A stretch of DNA of 64,000 nt from Nocardia nova SH22a. Lineage in GTDB: Bacteria > Actinomycetota > Actinomycetes > Mycobacteriales > Mycobacteriaceae. Location of the stretch: positions 248,001 through 312,000 of the forward strand of contig NZ_CP006850.1 in assembly GCF_000523235.1 (NCBI RefSeq), written 5' to 3'. This document shows, in pieces, positions 7,900-18,196 of this stretch. The notes below the pieces were generated by a model. It searched no databases and was not told where the DNA came from. It saw only the letters and a list, made by a program, of their open reading frames with translations. Positions within the stretch are counted from its first letter, which is position 1; each line of letters begins with the position of its first letter. Position numbers and translations under genes: made by a program.

Positions 7900-10290
7900 T
7901 CAGCCGACCGGCACCGGTTCCTTCACGGTCTCCTCGTCGCGGTTGCGCTGCTGCAGTTCTCGCAGCTTGGTGCCCTCGACGTCGATGTCCGGCAGGATCC
8001 GGTCCAGCCACTTCGGCATCCACCACGCCCACTTGCCCATCAGGACCAGCAGCGACGGGATCAGCACCATCCGGACGAGGAAGGCGTCGAACAGCACGCC
8101 CGCGGCCAGGGCGAAGCCCATGGACTTCGCCGTCACGTCCGGCATCAGCACGAATCCGGCGAACACCGAGATCATGATGATGGCGGCGGAGGTGACCACC
8201 CGGGCGCCGTGGTGGTAGCCCGAGATCATGGCCTCCTTCGGCGACTTGCCGTGCACGTATTCCTCGCGCATGCGGGTCACCAGGAAGACCTGGTAGTCCA
8301 TCGCGAGTCCGAAGACCAAGCCGATCAACATGATCGGCAGGAAGCTCACGATCGGATGCTGATCACCGATCAGGCCGAGCTTGTCCTGCTGGAAGATCAG
8401 CACGGTCGTACCGAAGGTCGCCGCCATCGACAAGAGGAAGCCGAGGGCCGCCGTCAACGGCACCAGAACCGAGCGGAACACCAGCACGAGCAGCAGGAAG
8501 GCCGCGATCGCCACGATCGTCATATACGGAACGATCTTGCCGAGCAGGGCATTCGACACATCGGAGTAGATCGCCGTCGTACCGGTGATGCCGTACTCCA
8601 TGCCGTACTTCGCGTTCAGCTCGGACTCCGCGTCCCTGGCATGTTTCACCAGGTCCTGGGTGTCCTCGTTGTTCGGTCCGTGGGTGGGCACGGCGGTCAT
8701 CTGGGCCCCGGTGCTGTTCACGTAGTCCGGGGTCTTGGTCTTCTGGTCGACCTTGTTCGTGGACGGACTGGTCACGAAGTCCATGCCCGGATACGCGGCC
8801 AGCTTGTCGTGCAGCGCGGTGACGGCCTCCTTGCGCTGCTCCGGCTTCACCTTCGACAGATCGGCGACGACCATCAGGGTGCCGTTGCTGCCCTCGCCGA
8901 AGCCCTCGGTGCGCAGGTCGTATGCCTTGCGGACGGTGCTGGTCTTCGGCTGGCTGTCATCGCCGGGCAGGCCGAGGCTCAGATTCACCGCGGGCGCGGC
9001 GAGCAGGCCGAGCACGATCACGCTGGCGCCGAGGGTCAGCCACGGGGCCTTGGCGATGATCCGCGCGAACCGCTTGCCGTTGGTGACGGCGGCGTCGTCC
9101 TCGGTGTCGGTGCGCGCGACCAGTGGCAGCTTCGGCTTGAACAGGAAGCGTCCGGTCGCACCCATGATCGCGGGCAGCAGCGTCAGCGCGACCAGGATCG
9201 CGAAGAACGCCGCGAGCGCACCGCCCAGACCCATCCAGGTCAGGAAGCTCACGCCGACGATGCTCAGCCCGCACAGCGCGATGATCACGGTCATGCCGGC
9301 GAACACGACCGCGGAACCGGCGGTGCCGATGGCCACACCCGCCGCTTCCTCGGGCGAATCCTGTACCGCCAGTTCGTGTTTGTAGCGCGAGACGATGAAC
9401 AGCGCGTAGTCGATGGACAGCGCGATACCGATCATCGAGGCCAGCACCGTGGTGAAGTTCGGGATGTCCGCGATGGAGGTACCCGCCATGATCAGCGCGC
9501 CCGCCATACCCACGCCGACGACGCCGGTGACGATCGGCACGAATGCCGCCAGCAGCGCGCCGAACGCGACCATCATGACGATGAAGGCCACGACGTAGCC
9601 GATCATCTCCGAGGCGCCGCCGGTCTCCATCTGCTGTGCGGCGATGGTGCCGCTGAGCTCGACCTCGAGCCCGTGCGCCCGCGCGTCGTCGGCGACGTGG
9701 TAGGCCGCGTCCTTCTGCGCCTCGGTGAGGTCGGAGAAGGACTTGATCTTGAATGGCACGGTGAAGTAGGTGACGGTGTCGGCATTGTTGTTCTTGCCGA
9801 GCACATTCAGCGGCGCCAGACCACATTTCGCGACGAAGTCCGGATTGCTGCGATCACCGGAGGTGCAGCCCATCGCCGCCGTCGCGGCGACCGGGTCGAC
9901 CAGGACGCCCGGATGCTGCGGATCGCCCTTGATCTTGTCCCGGTCGATGATGTCCTGGTCGTCCACCCGCAGGTCGTTGATCTTCTGGATCAACGTCGTC
10001 AACTGCTTGTGGTTTTCCTCGTCGGTGAGCTTGCCCTGCGTCGGCTTCACCACGTAGGTGCCGGTCACGGCGTCGAATTTGAATGCCTCCGAGGCGCCCG
10101 GGAACTCCTTGTCCAGGATGTCGGTCGCCTTCTGCGAAGGCAGATTCGGCATGTTGAAGTTGTCCTGGCTCTGAGTCTTCAGCAGCACACCGACGCTGCC
10201 GACGATGACGAAGATCAGCAACCAGACCGGTAACACGATCCATTTTCGGCGGAAGGCGAACTTCCCCCACCGATAGAGGTACACGGACAC
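7900..10290 (-). CDS. MMPL-family RND transporter (second paralogue)
   Basis: A 796-residue protein highly similar over its length to the product of 5367-7676, with the same SIDYALFIVSRYKHELAVQ and LAMDYQVFLVTRMREEYVHGK motifs. It is slightly longer, mainly in the second extracytoplasmic loop (around SPSTNKVDQKTKTPDYVNSTG). The GTG start has AGGAG seven bases upstream. It is divergent from the TetR gene at 10497, and the operator between them makes it the likely repression target. Tandem MmpL duplicates usually reflect lipid or drug export; the substrate is unknown. Confidence 0.93.
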   Translation of the reverse strand: MSVYLYRWGKFAFRRKWIVLPVWLLIFVIVGSVGVLLKTQSQDNFNMPNLPSQKATDILDKEFPGASEAFKFDAVTGTYVVKPTQGKLTDEENHKQLTTLIQKINDLRVDDQDIIDRDKIKGDPQHPGVLVDPVAATAAMGCTSGDRSNPDFVAKCGLAPLNVLGKNNNADTVTYFTVPFKIKSFSDLTEAQKDAAYHVADDARAHGLEVELSGTIAAQQMETGGASEMIGYVVAFIVMMVAFGALLAAFVPIVTGVVGVGMAGALIMAGTSIADIPNFTTVLASMIGIALSIDYALFIVSRYKHELAVQDSPEEAAGVAIGTAGSAVVFAGMTVIIALCGLSIVGVSFLTWMGLGGALAAFFAILVALTLLPAIMGATGRFLFKPKLPLVARTDTEDDAAVTNGKRFARIIAKAPWLTLGASVIVLGLLAAPAVNLSLGLPGDDSQPKTSTVRKAYDLRTEGFGEGSNGTLMVVADLSKVKPEQRKEAVTALHDKLAAYPGMDFVTSPSTNKVDQKTKTPDYVNSTGAQMTAVPTHGPNNEDTQDLVKHARDAESELNAKYGMEYGITGTTAIYSDVSNALLGKIVPYMTIVAIAAFLLLVLVFRSVLVPLTAALGFLLSMAATFGTTVLIFQQDKLGLIGDQHPIVSFLPIMLIGLVFGLAMDYQVFLVTRMREEYVHGKSPKEAMISGYHHGARVVTSAAIIMISVFAGFVLMPDVTAKSMGFALAAGVLFDAFLVRMVLIPSLLVLMGKWAWWMPKWLDRILPDIDVEGTKLRELQQRNRDEETVKEPVPVG

Positions 10291-10394
10291 GCGGTATCTC
10301 CTAGCGATAGCTGATTTGCGGTGCTGAGTTCAGGCCCCGTAGACAGCACTACTGCGGATGCCGCTCTGCGATCCGCCTCCATCGACGCGCTCTG

Positions 10395-10420
10395 CCTACC
10401 GTGCGGTAGGTAGACTACCG
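10395..10420. promoter_or_regulatory. Candidate TetR operator
   Basis: CCTACCG-TG-CGGTAGG is a perfect palindrome with 7-bp arms at 10395-10410, and a third half-site CTACCG ends at 10420, so CGGTAG also pairs across a 5-bp spacer. It sits between the divergent MmpL gene and the TetR gene, the usual place for an autoregulatory TetR site. Seen directly; binding is inferred. Confidence 0.7.
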
Positions 10421-10496
10421 AATCGATAAGCGGAGGAACAACCTCGATTTTCGGGGCAACCCCTCCGCTTCCGTCGCTTGATGAGAGGATCGTCGC

Positions 10497-11084
10497 ATGA
10501 GCGCCCGCAGTACCTCCGGATCAGTCGTCGCAGGTCAAAGCACCAAGGACGCGATCCGCGAGGCGGCGATCCGGCTGTTCTCGCACAAGGGCTTCGAGCA
10601 GACCAGCCTGCGCGAGGTCGCGGATGCGGTGGGAATCACAAAGGCGTCGCTCTACTATCACTACGCCTCGAAGCTCGATCTGCTGCTGGCCATCATCGAG
10701 CCGATCTTCGACGATATGAACAGCGTGGTGGACGACCTGGAGGGGATCCCCTACAGTCCGCAGCGCTCCCGCGAGGTGCTCGATCGTCAGCTGCGCACCC
10801 TCATGCGGCATCGCACGGCCGGTGCGATGTGCGTGCGGGATACGGTGGCCATCATCAATGCCATCGGTGACCGCCACCCGGATCTGATGGAGATGCACGA
10901 GCGGTTGTGCCGATGGCTGGCCGGACCCGAGCCGACCGACGAGGCGTTGCTGCGGGCCAGTTCCGCACTGGAGGTACTGAGTACGGTGTTGTGGTCGAAG
11001 GGGCTGGTGCCCGACGCCCCCGACGAGGTGATCGAACGCGTGCTGCTCGACGCCGCGCTGACCGTGCTGACCGGGCCGCGCTAG
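10497..11084 (+). CDS. TetR/AcrR-family transcriptional regulator
   Basis: A 195-residue repressor with the N-terminal TetR helix-turn-helix (DAIREAAIRLFSHKGFEQTSLREVADAVGITKASLYYHYASK) at about residues 17-60 and a variable ligand-binding C-terminal domain. The ATG follows GAGAGGAT. It is divergent from the MmpL gene and faces the palindrome at 10395, so it probably represses the transporter and itself. Its stop codon overlaps the GTG start of the next regulator, so the two are translated as one unit. Confidence 0.93.
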   Translation: MSARSTSGSVVAGQSTKDAIREAAIRLFSHKGFEQTSLREVADAVGITKASLYYHYASKLDLLLAIIEPIFDDMNSVVDDLEGIPYSPQRSREVLDRQLRTLMRHRTAGAMCVRDTVAIINAIGDRHPDLMEMHERLCRWLAGPEPTDEALLRASSALEVLSTVLWSKGLVPDAPDEVIERVLLDAALTVLTGPR

Positions 11085-11560
11085 TGCACATCACGGCCAG
11101 GGTCGATCACGCGGTTCGCATTCTGCTGGAAATCGCTCGCGCCGAGCCGAATTCGGTGAAGGCGGAGACGATCGCCACGGCACAGGGGATTTCGCCGAAG
11201 ATCCTGGAATCCATTGCGGCCGAACTGCGCCGGGCCGATCTGGTGATCAGCCGTCGCGGTCCCGACGGTGGGTACCGGCTGGCGCGTCCGGCCGAGCGGA
11301 TCAGTGTGGCCGATGTGATCCGCGCGGTCGAGGGCCCGCTGGCCTCGGTGCGCGGGCAGCGGCCCGAGGACGTGGAGTACTCGGGCGCGGCGGCGCCGCT
11401 GCAGCGGGTGTGGATCGCGCTGCGGGTGAATATCCGCGCGGTCCTGGAACAGGTGTCGATCGCGGATGTCGCGGCCGACGAACTGCCCGATTTCGTCACC
11501 GAACTGGTGGCCGATCCGGGTGCCTGGACCCGGCGTCCCGCACCGGTCGCGGGCGCCTGA
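11084..11560 (+). CDS. Rrf2-family transcriptional regulator without Fe-S cysteines
   Basis: A 158-residue winged-helix protein with the Rrf2 pattern: HITARVDHAVRILLEIAR, the recognition helix ISPKILESIAAELRRADLV and the wing SRRGPDGGYRLARPAERISVADVIRAVEGPL. It contains no cysteine at all, so it cannot hold the Fe-S cluster of IscR or NsrR, and it should belong to the group sensing other signals. It starts at GTG 11084 within TAGTG, overlapping the TetR stop by one base. Whether both regulators control the MmpL genes cannot be told from sequence. Confidence 0.88.
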   Translation: MHITARVDHAVRILLEIARAEPNSVKAETIATAQGISPKILESIAAELRRADLVISRRGPDGGYRLARPAERISVADVIRAVEGPLASVRGQRPEDVEYSGAAAPLQRVWIALRVNIRAVLEQVSIADVAADELPDFVTELVADPGAWTRRPAPVAGA

Positions 11561-11695
11561 ACCGGCGTCGTCCGGTGCGGACACCCGCTTCGGTCGCGGA
11601 GCCGGGGTGGTTGGTGACGGTGCCGGTCAGAGCGGTTTCGCCCACGGAAAAATGGGGCCGACAACCGCCTCGAATACCGGTAGCCTGCACCCATC

Positions 11696-13432
11696 ATGTT
11701 GATCCGGTTGCTGCGCGCCTTTCTCGCCCCCTACCGCACCCAGTTGGCGGGGGTTGTTGTGCTGCAGGTCATCTCCGTCATCGCCATGCTCTATCTGCCC
11801 AGCCTGAACGCCGACATCATCGACAACGGCGTCACCAAGGGCGATATCGGCTACATCTGGACCACCGGTCTGTGGATGCTGCTGGTATCGGGCGTGCAGA
11901 TCGTGGCCTCGGCGTTTTCGGTCTATCTGGGTGCACAGGCGGCGATGGGGGCGGGGCGTGAGATGCGCGCGGCACTGCTGCACCGGGTGGGCACCTTCTC
12001 CGCCCGCGAGGTCGGCATCTTCGGCGCACCGTCGCTGATCACCCGCAACACCAACGATGTGCAGCAGGTTCAGCTGCTGATCGTGATGAGTGTGACCATC
12101 GTGGTGATGGCGCCGATCATGTGTGTGGGCGGCATCGTGATGGCGTTGCGCCAGGATCTGGGCCTGTCCTGGATCCTGCTGGTCGCGGTGCCGATTCTCG
12201 GGCTGACCATGGCGCTGATCATCTCCCGCATGGTGCCCGGTTTCCGGCGGGTGCAGGAGCGCATCGATGTGGTGAACCGGGTGCTGCGCGAGCAGATCAC
12301 CGGTATCCGCGTGGTGCGGGCCTTCGTGCGGGAGCGGCAGGAGGTGGCCCGGTTCGGCGTCGCCAACGACGAGCTCACCTCGGCCTCGCTGTTCGTGGGC
12401 CGGTTGGCCGCGCTGATGTTCCCCGCTGTGATGTTGATCAGCAACCTGACCACGGTCGCGGTGATCTGGTTCGGCGGGCACGCCATCGACGACGGGACCA
12501 TGCAGATCGGGTCGCTGACCGCGCTGCTGTCCTACATCATGCAGATTCTGATGGCGGTCATGATGGCGTCGTTCCTGGCGATGATCGCCCCGCGCGCGGC
12601 GGTGTCCGCCGAACGCATCGCCCAGGTGCTCGAGACCGATTCCTCGGTGGTGCCACCGGCGGCGCCGCAGTCCTTCACCGCCGATCCGGGCATCGTCGAG
12701 TTGCGCGGGGCGCAGTTCAAATTCCCCGGCGCCGAGGAACCGGTGTTGCGCGACATCAGCTTCCGGGTCGAGCCGGGGCAGACCACGGCGGTCGTCGGCT
12801 CGACCGGGTCCGGTAAGACCACCCTGGTCAATCTGATCCCGCGGTTGATCGACGCGACCGACGGCAGCGTCCGGGTCGGCGGTACCGAGGTGCGCGACGT
12901 CGATATGGATCTGCTGCGCTCCCAGATCGGCCTGGTGCCGCAGAAGGCGTATCTGTTCTCCGGCACGATCGCGGAGAATCTGCGCTACGGCGATCCCGAG
13001 GCCACCGACGAACAGCTGTGGGAGGCACTGGAAATCGCGCAGGCCGCCGATTTCGTGCGCGAGATGCCCGAGGGCCTGCAGACGCCGGTCGCTCAGGGCG
13101 GTACCACCGTGTCGGGCGGTCAGCGCCAGCGTCTCGCCATCGCCCGCGCCCTGGTGAAGAAGCCCAAGATCTATCTGTTCGACGACTGCTTCTCCGCACT
13201 CGACGTCGCGACCGACGCCCGGGTGCGCGACGCGCTGCGACCGCGCACCCGCGAGGCCGCGGTGATCACGGTGGCGCAGCGCATCTCGACCGTCCGCGAC
13301 GCCGACCAGATCGTCGTCCTCGAGGACGGCGCCATGGTCGGCCTCGGCACCCACGAACAGCTGTTGCGCGAATGCGAGGAGTACCGGGAGATCGTGGAAT
13401 CGCAGTTCAGTCCCGAGGAGGCGGCTCGATGA
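11696..13432 (+). CDS. ABC exporter half-transporter, degenerate-site subunit
   Basis: A 578-residue fused permease-ATPase: six transmembrane helices up to about residue 310, then a nucleotide-binding domain with Walker A GSTGSGKT near residue 370 and a normal VSGGQRQR signature. The Walker B region reads IYLFDDCFSALD, with Asp in place of the catalytic Glu, and the H-loop reads VAQRIST, with Gln in place of His. These are the changes found in the non-catalytic half of heterodimeric exporters such as TM287/288. A TAGCCT element 9 nt before the ATG suggests a leaderless or short-leader transcript. The partner follows downstream. Similar mycobacterial pairs exist; the substrate is unknown. Confidence 0.93.
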   Translation: MLIRLLRAFLAPYRTQLAGVVVLQVISVIAMLYLPSLNADIIDNGVTKGDIGYIWTTGLWMLLVSGVQIVASAFSVYLGAQAAMGAGREMRAALLHRVGTFSAREVGIFGAPSLITRNTNDVQQVQLLIVMSVTIVVMAPIMCVGGIVMALRQDLGLSWILLVAVPILGLTMALIISRMVPGFRRVQERIDVVNRVLREQITGIRVVRAFVRERQEVARFGVANDELTSASLFVGRLAALMFPAVMLISNLTTVAVIWFGGHAIDDGTMQIGSLTALLSYIMQILMAVMMASFLAMIAPRAAVSAERIAQVLETDSSVVPPAAPQSFTADPGIVELRGAQFKFPGAEEPVLRDISFRVEPGQTTAVVGSTGSGKTTLVNLIPRLIDATDGSVRVGGTEVRDVDMDLLRSQIGLVPQKAYLFSGTIAENLRYGDPEATDEQLWEALEIAQAADFVREMPEGLQTPVAQGGTTVSGGQRQRLAIARALVKKPKIYLFDDCFSALDVATDARVRDALRPRTREAAVITVAQRISTVRDADQIVVLEDGAMVGLGTHEQLLRECEEYREIVESQFSPEEAAR

Positions 13433-13506
13433 GCTATCTTCGCGCAGCCGCTGATCGGGCCGTCCGGGTGCGGGTGTCCCGCATGACACAGGAGGCGGCT
13501 CGATGA
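13429..13506 (+). CDS. Possible 25-codon ORF bridging the ABC subunits
   Basis: An ATG overlapping the stop of the first ABC gene (ATGA) opens 25 codons ending MTQEAAR-stop, and that stop again overlaps the ATG of the second ABC gene. The block GGAGGCGGCTCGATGAG occurs twice, 73 bp apart, at the end of the first gene and at the end of this ORF, which points to a duplicated junction. It may be a translational coupler rather than a functional peptide. Confidence 0.4.
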   Translation: MSYLRAAADRAVRVRVSRMTQEAAR

Positions 13507-15449
13507 GGCCCGGGGCTCCCATGCCCGGTGCGCCCGGGCAGAAGGCAAAGTCGTTCGGGCCCACGTTGAAGCGGCTGCTCGCGCGGCTGGCTCCCGACCG
13601 GATCGTCGTGATCCTGATCCTGCTGCTGACGGTCGCGGCCGTCGTCATGAACACACTCGGCCCGCAGATCCTCGGCAAGGCCACCAACCTCATCTTCGAC
13701 GGCGTCATCAGCAAACAGCTGCCCGCGGGTCTCACCAAGGATCAGGCGGTGGCCTCGCTGCGCGATCAGGGGCAGGACCGGCTCGCGGGCATGCTCTCGT
13801 CGATGAATGTCAACCCCGGTCACGGCGTCGATTTCAGCGCGGTGAGCCGGGTGCTGATGCTGGTCCTGGTGCTCTACATCGTGGCCGCGGTGTTCAACTG
13901 GCTGCAGGCGTATCTGCTGGCCACCGTGATCAACCGGGCGGTGCAGCGGCTGCGCAGCGAGGTGGAGGACAAGATCCACCGGCTGCCGCTGAGCTACTTC
14001 GACACCAATGCCCGCGGCGATGTGCTCTCGCGCGTCACCAACGATGTCGACAATGTGGCGCAGAGCCTGCAGCAGACCATGAGCCAGCTGGTCATGTCGG
14101 TGCTGTCGGTGATCGGCATCCTTATCATGATGTTCTGGATCTCGTGGCTGCTCGCGCTGATCGCACTGCTCACGGTTCCGGCCGCGATCATCGTCACCGC
14201 GCAGATCGCCAAGCGGTCCAAACCGCATTTCGTCGATCAGTGGAAGTACACCGGCCTGGTCAATGCCCAGGTCGAGGAGGCGTACACCGGCCACGAGGTG
14301 ATCACCGCGTTCGGCCGGGTCAACGAGGTCGGCGCCGAATTCGACAAGCGCAACGACAAGCTCTACCAGGCCAGCTTCAAGGCCCAGTTCATCTCCGGCC
14401 TGATCATGCCGGTGATGATGTTCATCGGGAACCTGAACTATGTGCTGATCGCCGTGGTCGGCGGTCTGCGGGTGGCCTCGGGCAGTCTGTCGCTGGGTGA
14501 GGTGCAGGCGTTCATCCAGTACTCGCGCCAGTTCAGCCAGCCGCTGACGCAGATCGGCTCGATGATCAATCTGCTGCAGTCCGGTGTCGCCTCCGCGGAG
14601 CGGATCTTCGAGATCCTCGACGCCGAGGAGCAGATTCCCGATCCGGCCGTGCAGGATCAGCGCCCGATCGATCGCGGCCGGGTCGAATTCGACGCGGTGT
14701 CGTTCCGCTACGAGGCCGACAAGCCGATCATCGACGAGCTGTCGCTGGTCGCCGAGCCCGGCCATGTGGTCGCCATCGTCGGACCCACCGGCGCCGGTAA
14801 GACGACGCTGGTCAACCTGCTGGAGCGGTTCTACGAACTGGATTCCGGCGCGATCACCATCGACGGCGTCGACATCACCACCGTCGGCCGCGATCGGCTG
14901 CGCTCGCGGATCGGCATGGTGCTCCAGGACACCTGGTTGTTCGGCGGGACCATCCGGGAGAACATCGCCTACGGCAATCCGGAGGCGAGCGAGGACGACA
15001 TCCTCGACGCCGCACGCGCGGCCTATGTGGATCGCTTCGTGCACTCGCTGCCCGACGGCTACGACACGGTGATCGACGAGGAGGGCTCCGGAGTCAGCGC
15101 CGGTGAGAAGCAGCTGATCACCATCGCCCGCGCCTTCCTGGCCAAGCCCACCATCCTGATCCTGGACGAGGCCACCAGTTCGGTCGACACCCGCACCGAA
15201 CTGCTGGTGCAGCAGGCCATGGCCGCACTGCGCCGCGATCGCACCAGTTTCGTCATCGCGCACCGGCTTTCGACCATCCGCGATGCCGATCTGATCGTGG
15301 TGATGGAAGCCGGGCACATCGTCGAACAGGGCACCCACGACGCCCTGCTCGAGAACCGCGGCGCCTACTTCCGCCTCTACAACGCGCAGTTCGCGGGCGC
15401 GGCGGTCGATCAGGACCTGGTCGACGAGGAAACCGTCGACGCTGTCTGA
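13503..15449 (+). CDS. ABC exporter half-transporter, catalytic subunit
   Basis: A 648-residue permease-ATPase with an N-terminal Pro-rich tail, six transmembrane helices and a C-terminal nucleotide-binding domain (Walker A GPTGAGKT near residue 426). Walker B is canonical (ILILDEATSSVD) and the H-loop is canonical (IAHRLST), but the signature reads VSAGEKQ rather than LSGGQ. This complements the altered Walker B and H-loop of the upstream subunit, so the pair should form one active and one degenerate ATP site. AGGAGG lies nine bases upstream of the ATG. The gene ends before a strong hairpin. Confidence 0.93.
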   Translation: MRPGAPMPGAPGQKAKSFGPTLKRLLARLAPDRIVVILILLLTVAAVVMNTLGPQILGKATNLIFDGVISKQLPAGLTKDQAVASLRDQGQDRLAGMLSSMNVNPGHGVDFSAVSRVLMLVLVLYIVAAVFNWLQAYLLATVINRAVQRLRSEVEDKIHRLPLSYFDTNARGDVLSRVTNDVDNVAQSLQQTMSQLVMSVLSVIGILIMMFWISWLLALIALLTVPAAIIVTAQIAKRSKPHFVDQWKYTGLVNAQVEEAYTGHEVITAFGRVNEVGAEFDKRNDKLYQASFKAQFISGLIMPVMMFIGNLNYVLIAVVGGLRVASGSLSLGEVQAFIQYSRQFSQPLTQIGSMINLLQSGVASAERIFEILDAEEQIPDPAVQDQRPIDRGRVEFDAVSFRYEADKPIIDELSLVAEPGHVVAIVGPTGAGKTTLVNLLERFYELDSGAITIDGVDITTVGRDRLRSRIGMVLQDTWLFGGTIRENIAYGNPEASEDDILDAARAAYVDRFVHSLPDGYDTVIDEEGSGVSAGEKQLITIARAFLAKPTILILDEATSSVDTRTELLVQQAMAALRRDRTSFVIAHRLSTIRDADLIVVMEAGHIVEQGTHDALLENRGAYFRLYNAQFAGAAVDQDLVDEETVDAV

Positions 15450-16805
<1,356 letters not shown>

Positions 16806-16838
16806 CAGAACAGGCCCTGCCGCAAGCACTTGCGAGTG

Positions 16839-17612
16839 TCAGCTGAACAGCGCGGACTTGTCCAGCGGCGCGTAGCTGGGTTCCTTCTTCTTCAGATAGG
16901 CGATCACGCGGTAACTGATCGGCATGACCAGCACCTCGCACAGCGTCTTCCAGACGAATCCGACGATCACGTAGTTGATGAACGCACCCCAGGTGTTGAT
17001 CCCGATGGCGGTCGCCGCGATCGAGCAGAAGATCAGGGTGTCGCCGAATTCCCCGGCGACGGTGGAACCCAGCAGCCGGGCCCACAGATGCTTCTCCTTG
17101 GTGCGCTCCTTGATCAGCACCAGCGTCATCGAGTTCAGGAACTGGCCCACGACGTATCCGGCCAGTCCGGCGGCCACGAGCTGCGGGGTGGTGCCCGCGA
17201 CGCTGCGGAAGGCGTCCTGACCGTCGTAGAACCCGGCGGCGGGCAGTCCGATGGCGATCCAGAAGCACACCACCATCAGGATCAGCATGCCGAATCCGTA
17301 GTAGATGGTGCGGCGGGCGGCCTTGAAGCCGTAGACCTCGCTCAGCACATCGCCGATCACATAGGCCAGGGGGAACAGGAAGAAGGCGCCGTCGGTCGTG
17401 ATCGGCAGGACTTCGATGGGGCCGAGGGATACCTCGTGGCCGGTGAAGAACTGCACGCCCTTGGTGGCGCAGATGTTGGAGATCATCAGGGTTGCCGTGA
17501 ACAAGGTCACGATCAATGTGAAGGGGCTCCCCGCGGCCTGCGCGAATGCTGCGTGTTCGACCGCGGGGTGTCCAGACTCCCCGGTCGGTGTCGTTTCTCG
17601 TGTCTCGCTCAC
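16839..17612 (-). CDS. yhhQ: Queuosine precursor transporter (YhhQ/DUF165 family)
   Basis: A 257-residue integral membrane protein with about six hydrophobic helices and the family signatures ISNICATKGVQFF, FPLAYVIGDVLSEVYGF and STVAGEFGDTLIF. YhhQ proteins take up queuosine precursors (preQ0, preQ1 or queuine in different bacteria). The gene converges with tgt, their stops 33 bp apart, which fits import of the base that Tgt inserts. The N-terminal 25 residues are polar and poorly conserved. The start is GTG. Confidence 0.92.
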   Translation of the reverse strand: MSETRETTPTGESGHPAVEHAAFAQAAGSPFTLIVTLFTATLMISNICATKGVQFFTGHEVSLGPIEVLPITTDGAFFLFPLAYVIGDVLSEVYGFKAARRTIYYGFGMLILMVVCFWIAIGLPAAGFYDGQDAFRSVAGTTPQLVAAGLAGYVVGQFLNSMTLVLIKERTKEKHLWARLLGSTVAGEFGDTLIFCSIAATAIGINTWGAFINYVIVGFVWKTLCEVLVMPISYRVIAYLKKKEPSYAPLDKSALFS

Positions 17613-17661
17613 GAGCTGTGCACGATACCGGCACCGGGCCCCGGTGGAATAGGCTGTTGCA

Positions 17662-18189
17662 ATGACGAATCCCGGCGATTCCGACGAATGGTGGAAACAG
17701 TACGGTGGGGAGGGCGTGTCGTCCGATTCGGACGCTCACCCGTCGGTGCCGTCGCAGCCCACGCCGCCCCCGGCTTCTCCGCCCCCCGCGGCGGGATATC
17801 CCTCGGCACCGGGCCAGCCGATGCCGAATCAGCCCGCTCCGCCGTCGTATCCGAGCTATCCGCAACCACAGCCACACCAGCCGCAGCCCTACGGCCAGCC
17901 GAATTACGGCTATCCCGGCGGTGCGATGCCCTACCAGCCGTACGGCTACGCGCAGCCGCAGCAGGGGACCAACGGGCTGGCCATCGGCTCGCTGATCGCC
18001 TCGGTACTGGGCCTGTGCACGTGTATCGGGTCGATCGTCGGGATCATCCTGGGCATCATCGCGCTGAACCAGATCAAGGAACGCGGTCAGCAGGGGCGCG
18101 GTATGGCGATTGCCGGTATCTGCATCGGCGCGGGCGCCATCGTGCTGTTCATCGTCTGGATCATCATCAACGTCGTGGCGTCGAGTTAG
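17662..18189 (+). CDS. DUF4190-type small membrane protein with Pro/Gln-rich N-terminus
   Basis: 175 residues: an acidic start (DSDEWWKQYGGEG), then a Pro/Gln/Tyr-rich cytoplasmic stretch to about residue 105, then two hydrophobic helices (LAIGSLIASVLGLCTCIGSIVGIILGIIAL and the C-terminal IVLFIVWIIINVVA) joined by NQIKERGQQGRGMA, the DUF4190 arrangement. TAGGCT lies 6 nt before the ATG, so the message is probably leaderless. It sits between the queuosine genes, but nothing in it suggests a tRNA role. Confidence 0.85.
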   Translation: MTNPGDSDEWWKQYGGEGVSSDSDAHPSVPSQPTPPPASPPPAAGYPSAPGQPMPNQPAPPSYPSYPQPQPHQPQPYGQPNYGYPGGAMPYQPYGYAQPQQGTNGLAIGSLIASVLGLCTCIGSIVGIILGIIALNQIKERGQQGRGMAIAGICIGAGAIVLFIVWIIINVVASS

Positions 18190-18196
18190 CGCGAAA

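Noticed and set aside
7744..10233. 829-codon ORF on the plus strand
   Set aside because: Antisense to the second MmpL gene, with an extreme His/Gln/Arg/Asp composition typical of a shadow frame.
11627..13738. 703-codon ORF on the minus strand
   Set aside because: Antisense to the ABC exporter, spanning two real genes and rich in His and Asp; no ribosome-binding site or domain.
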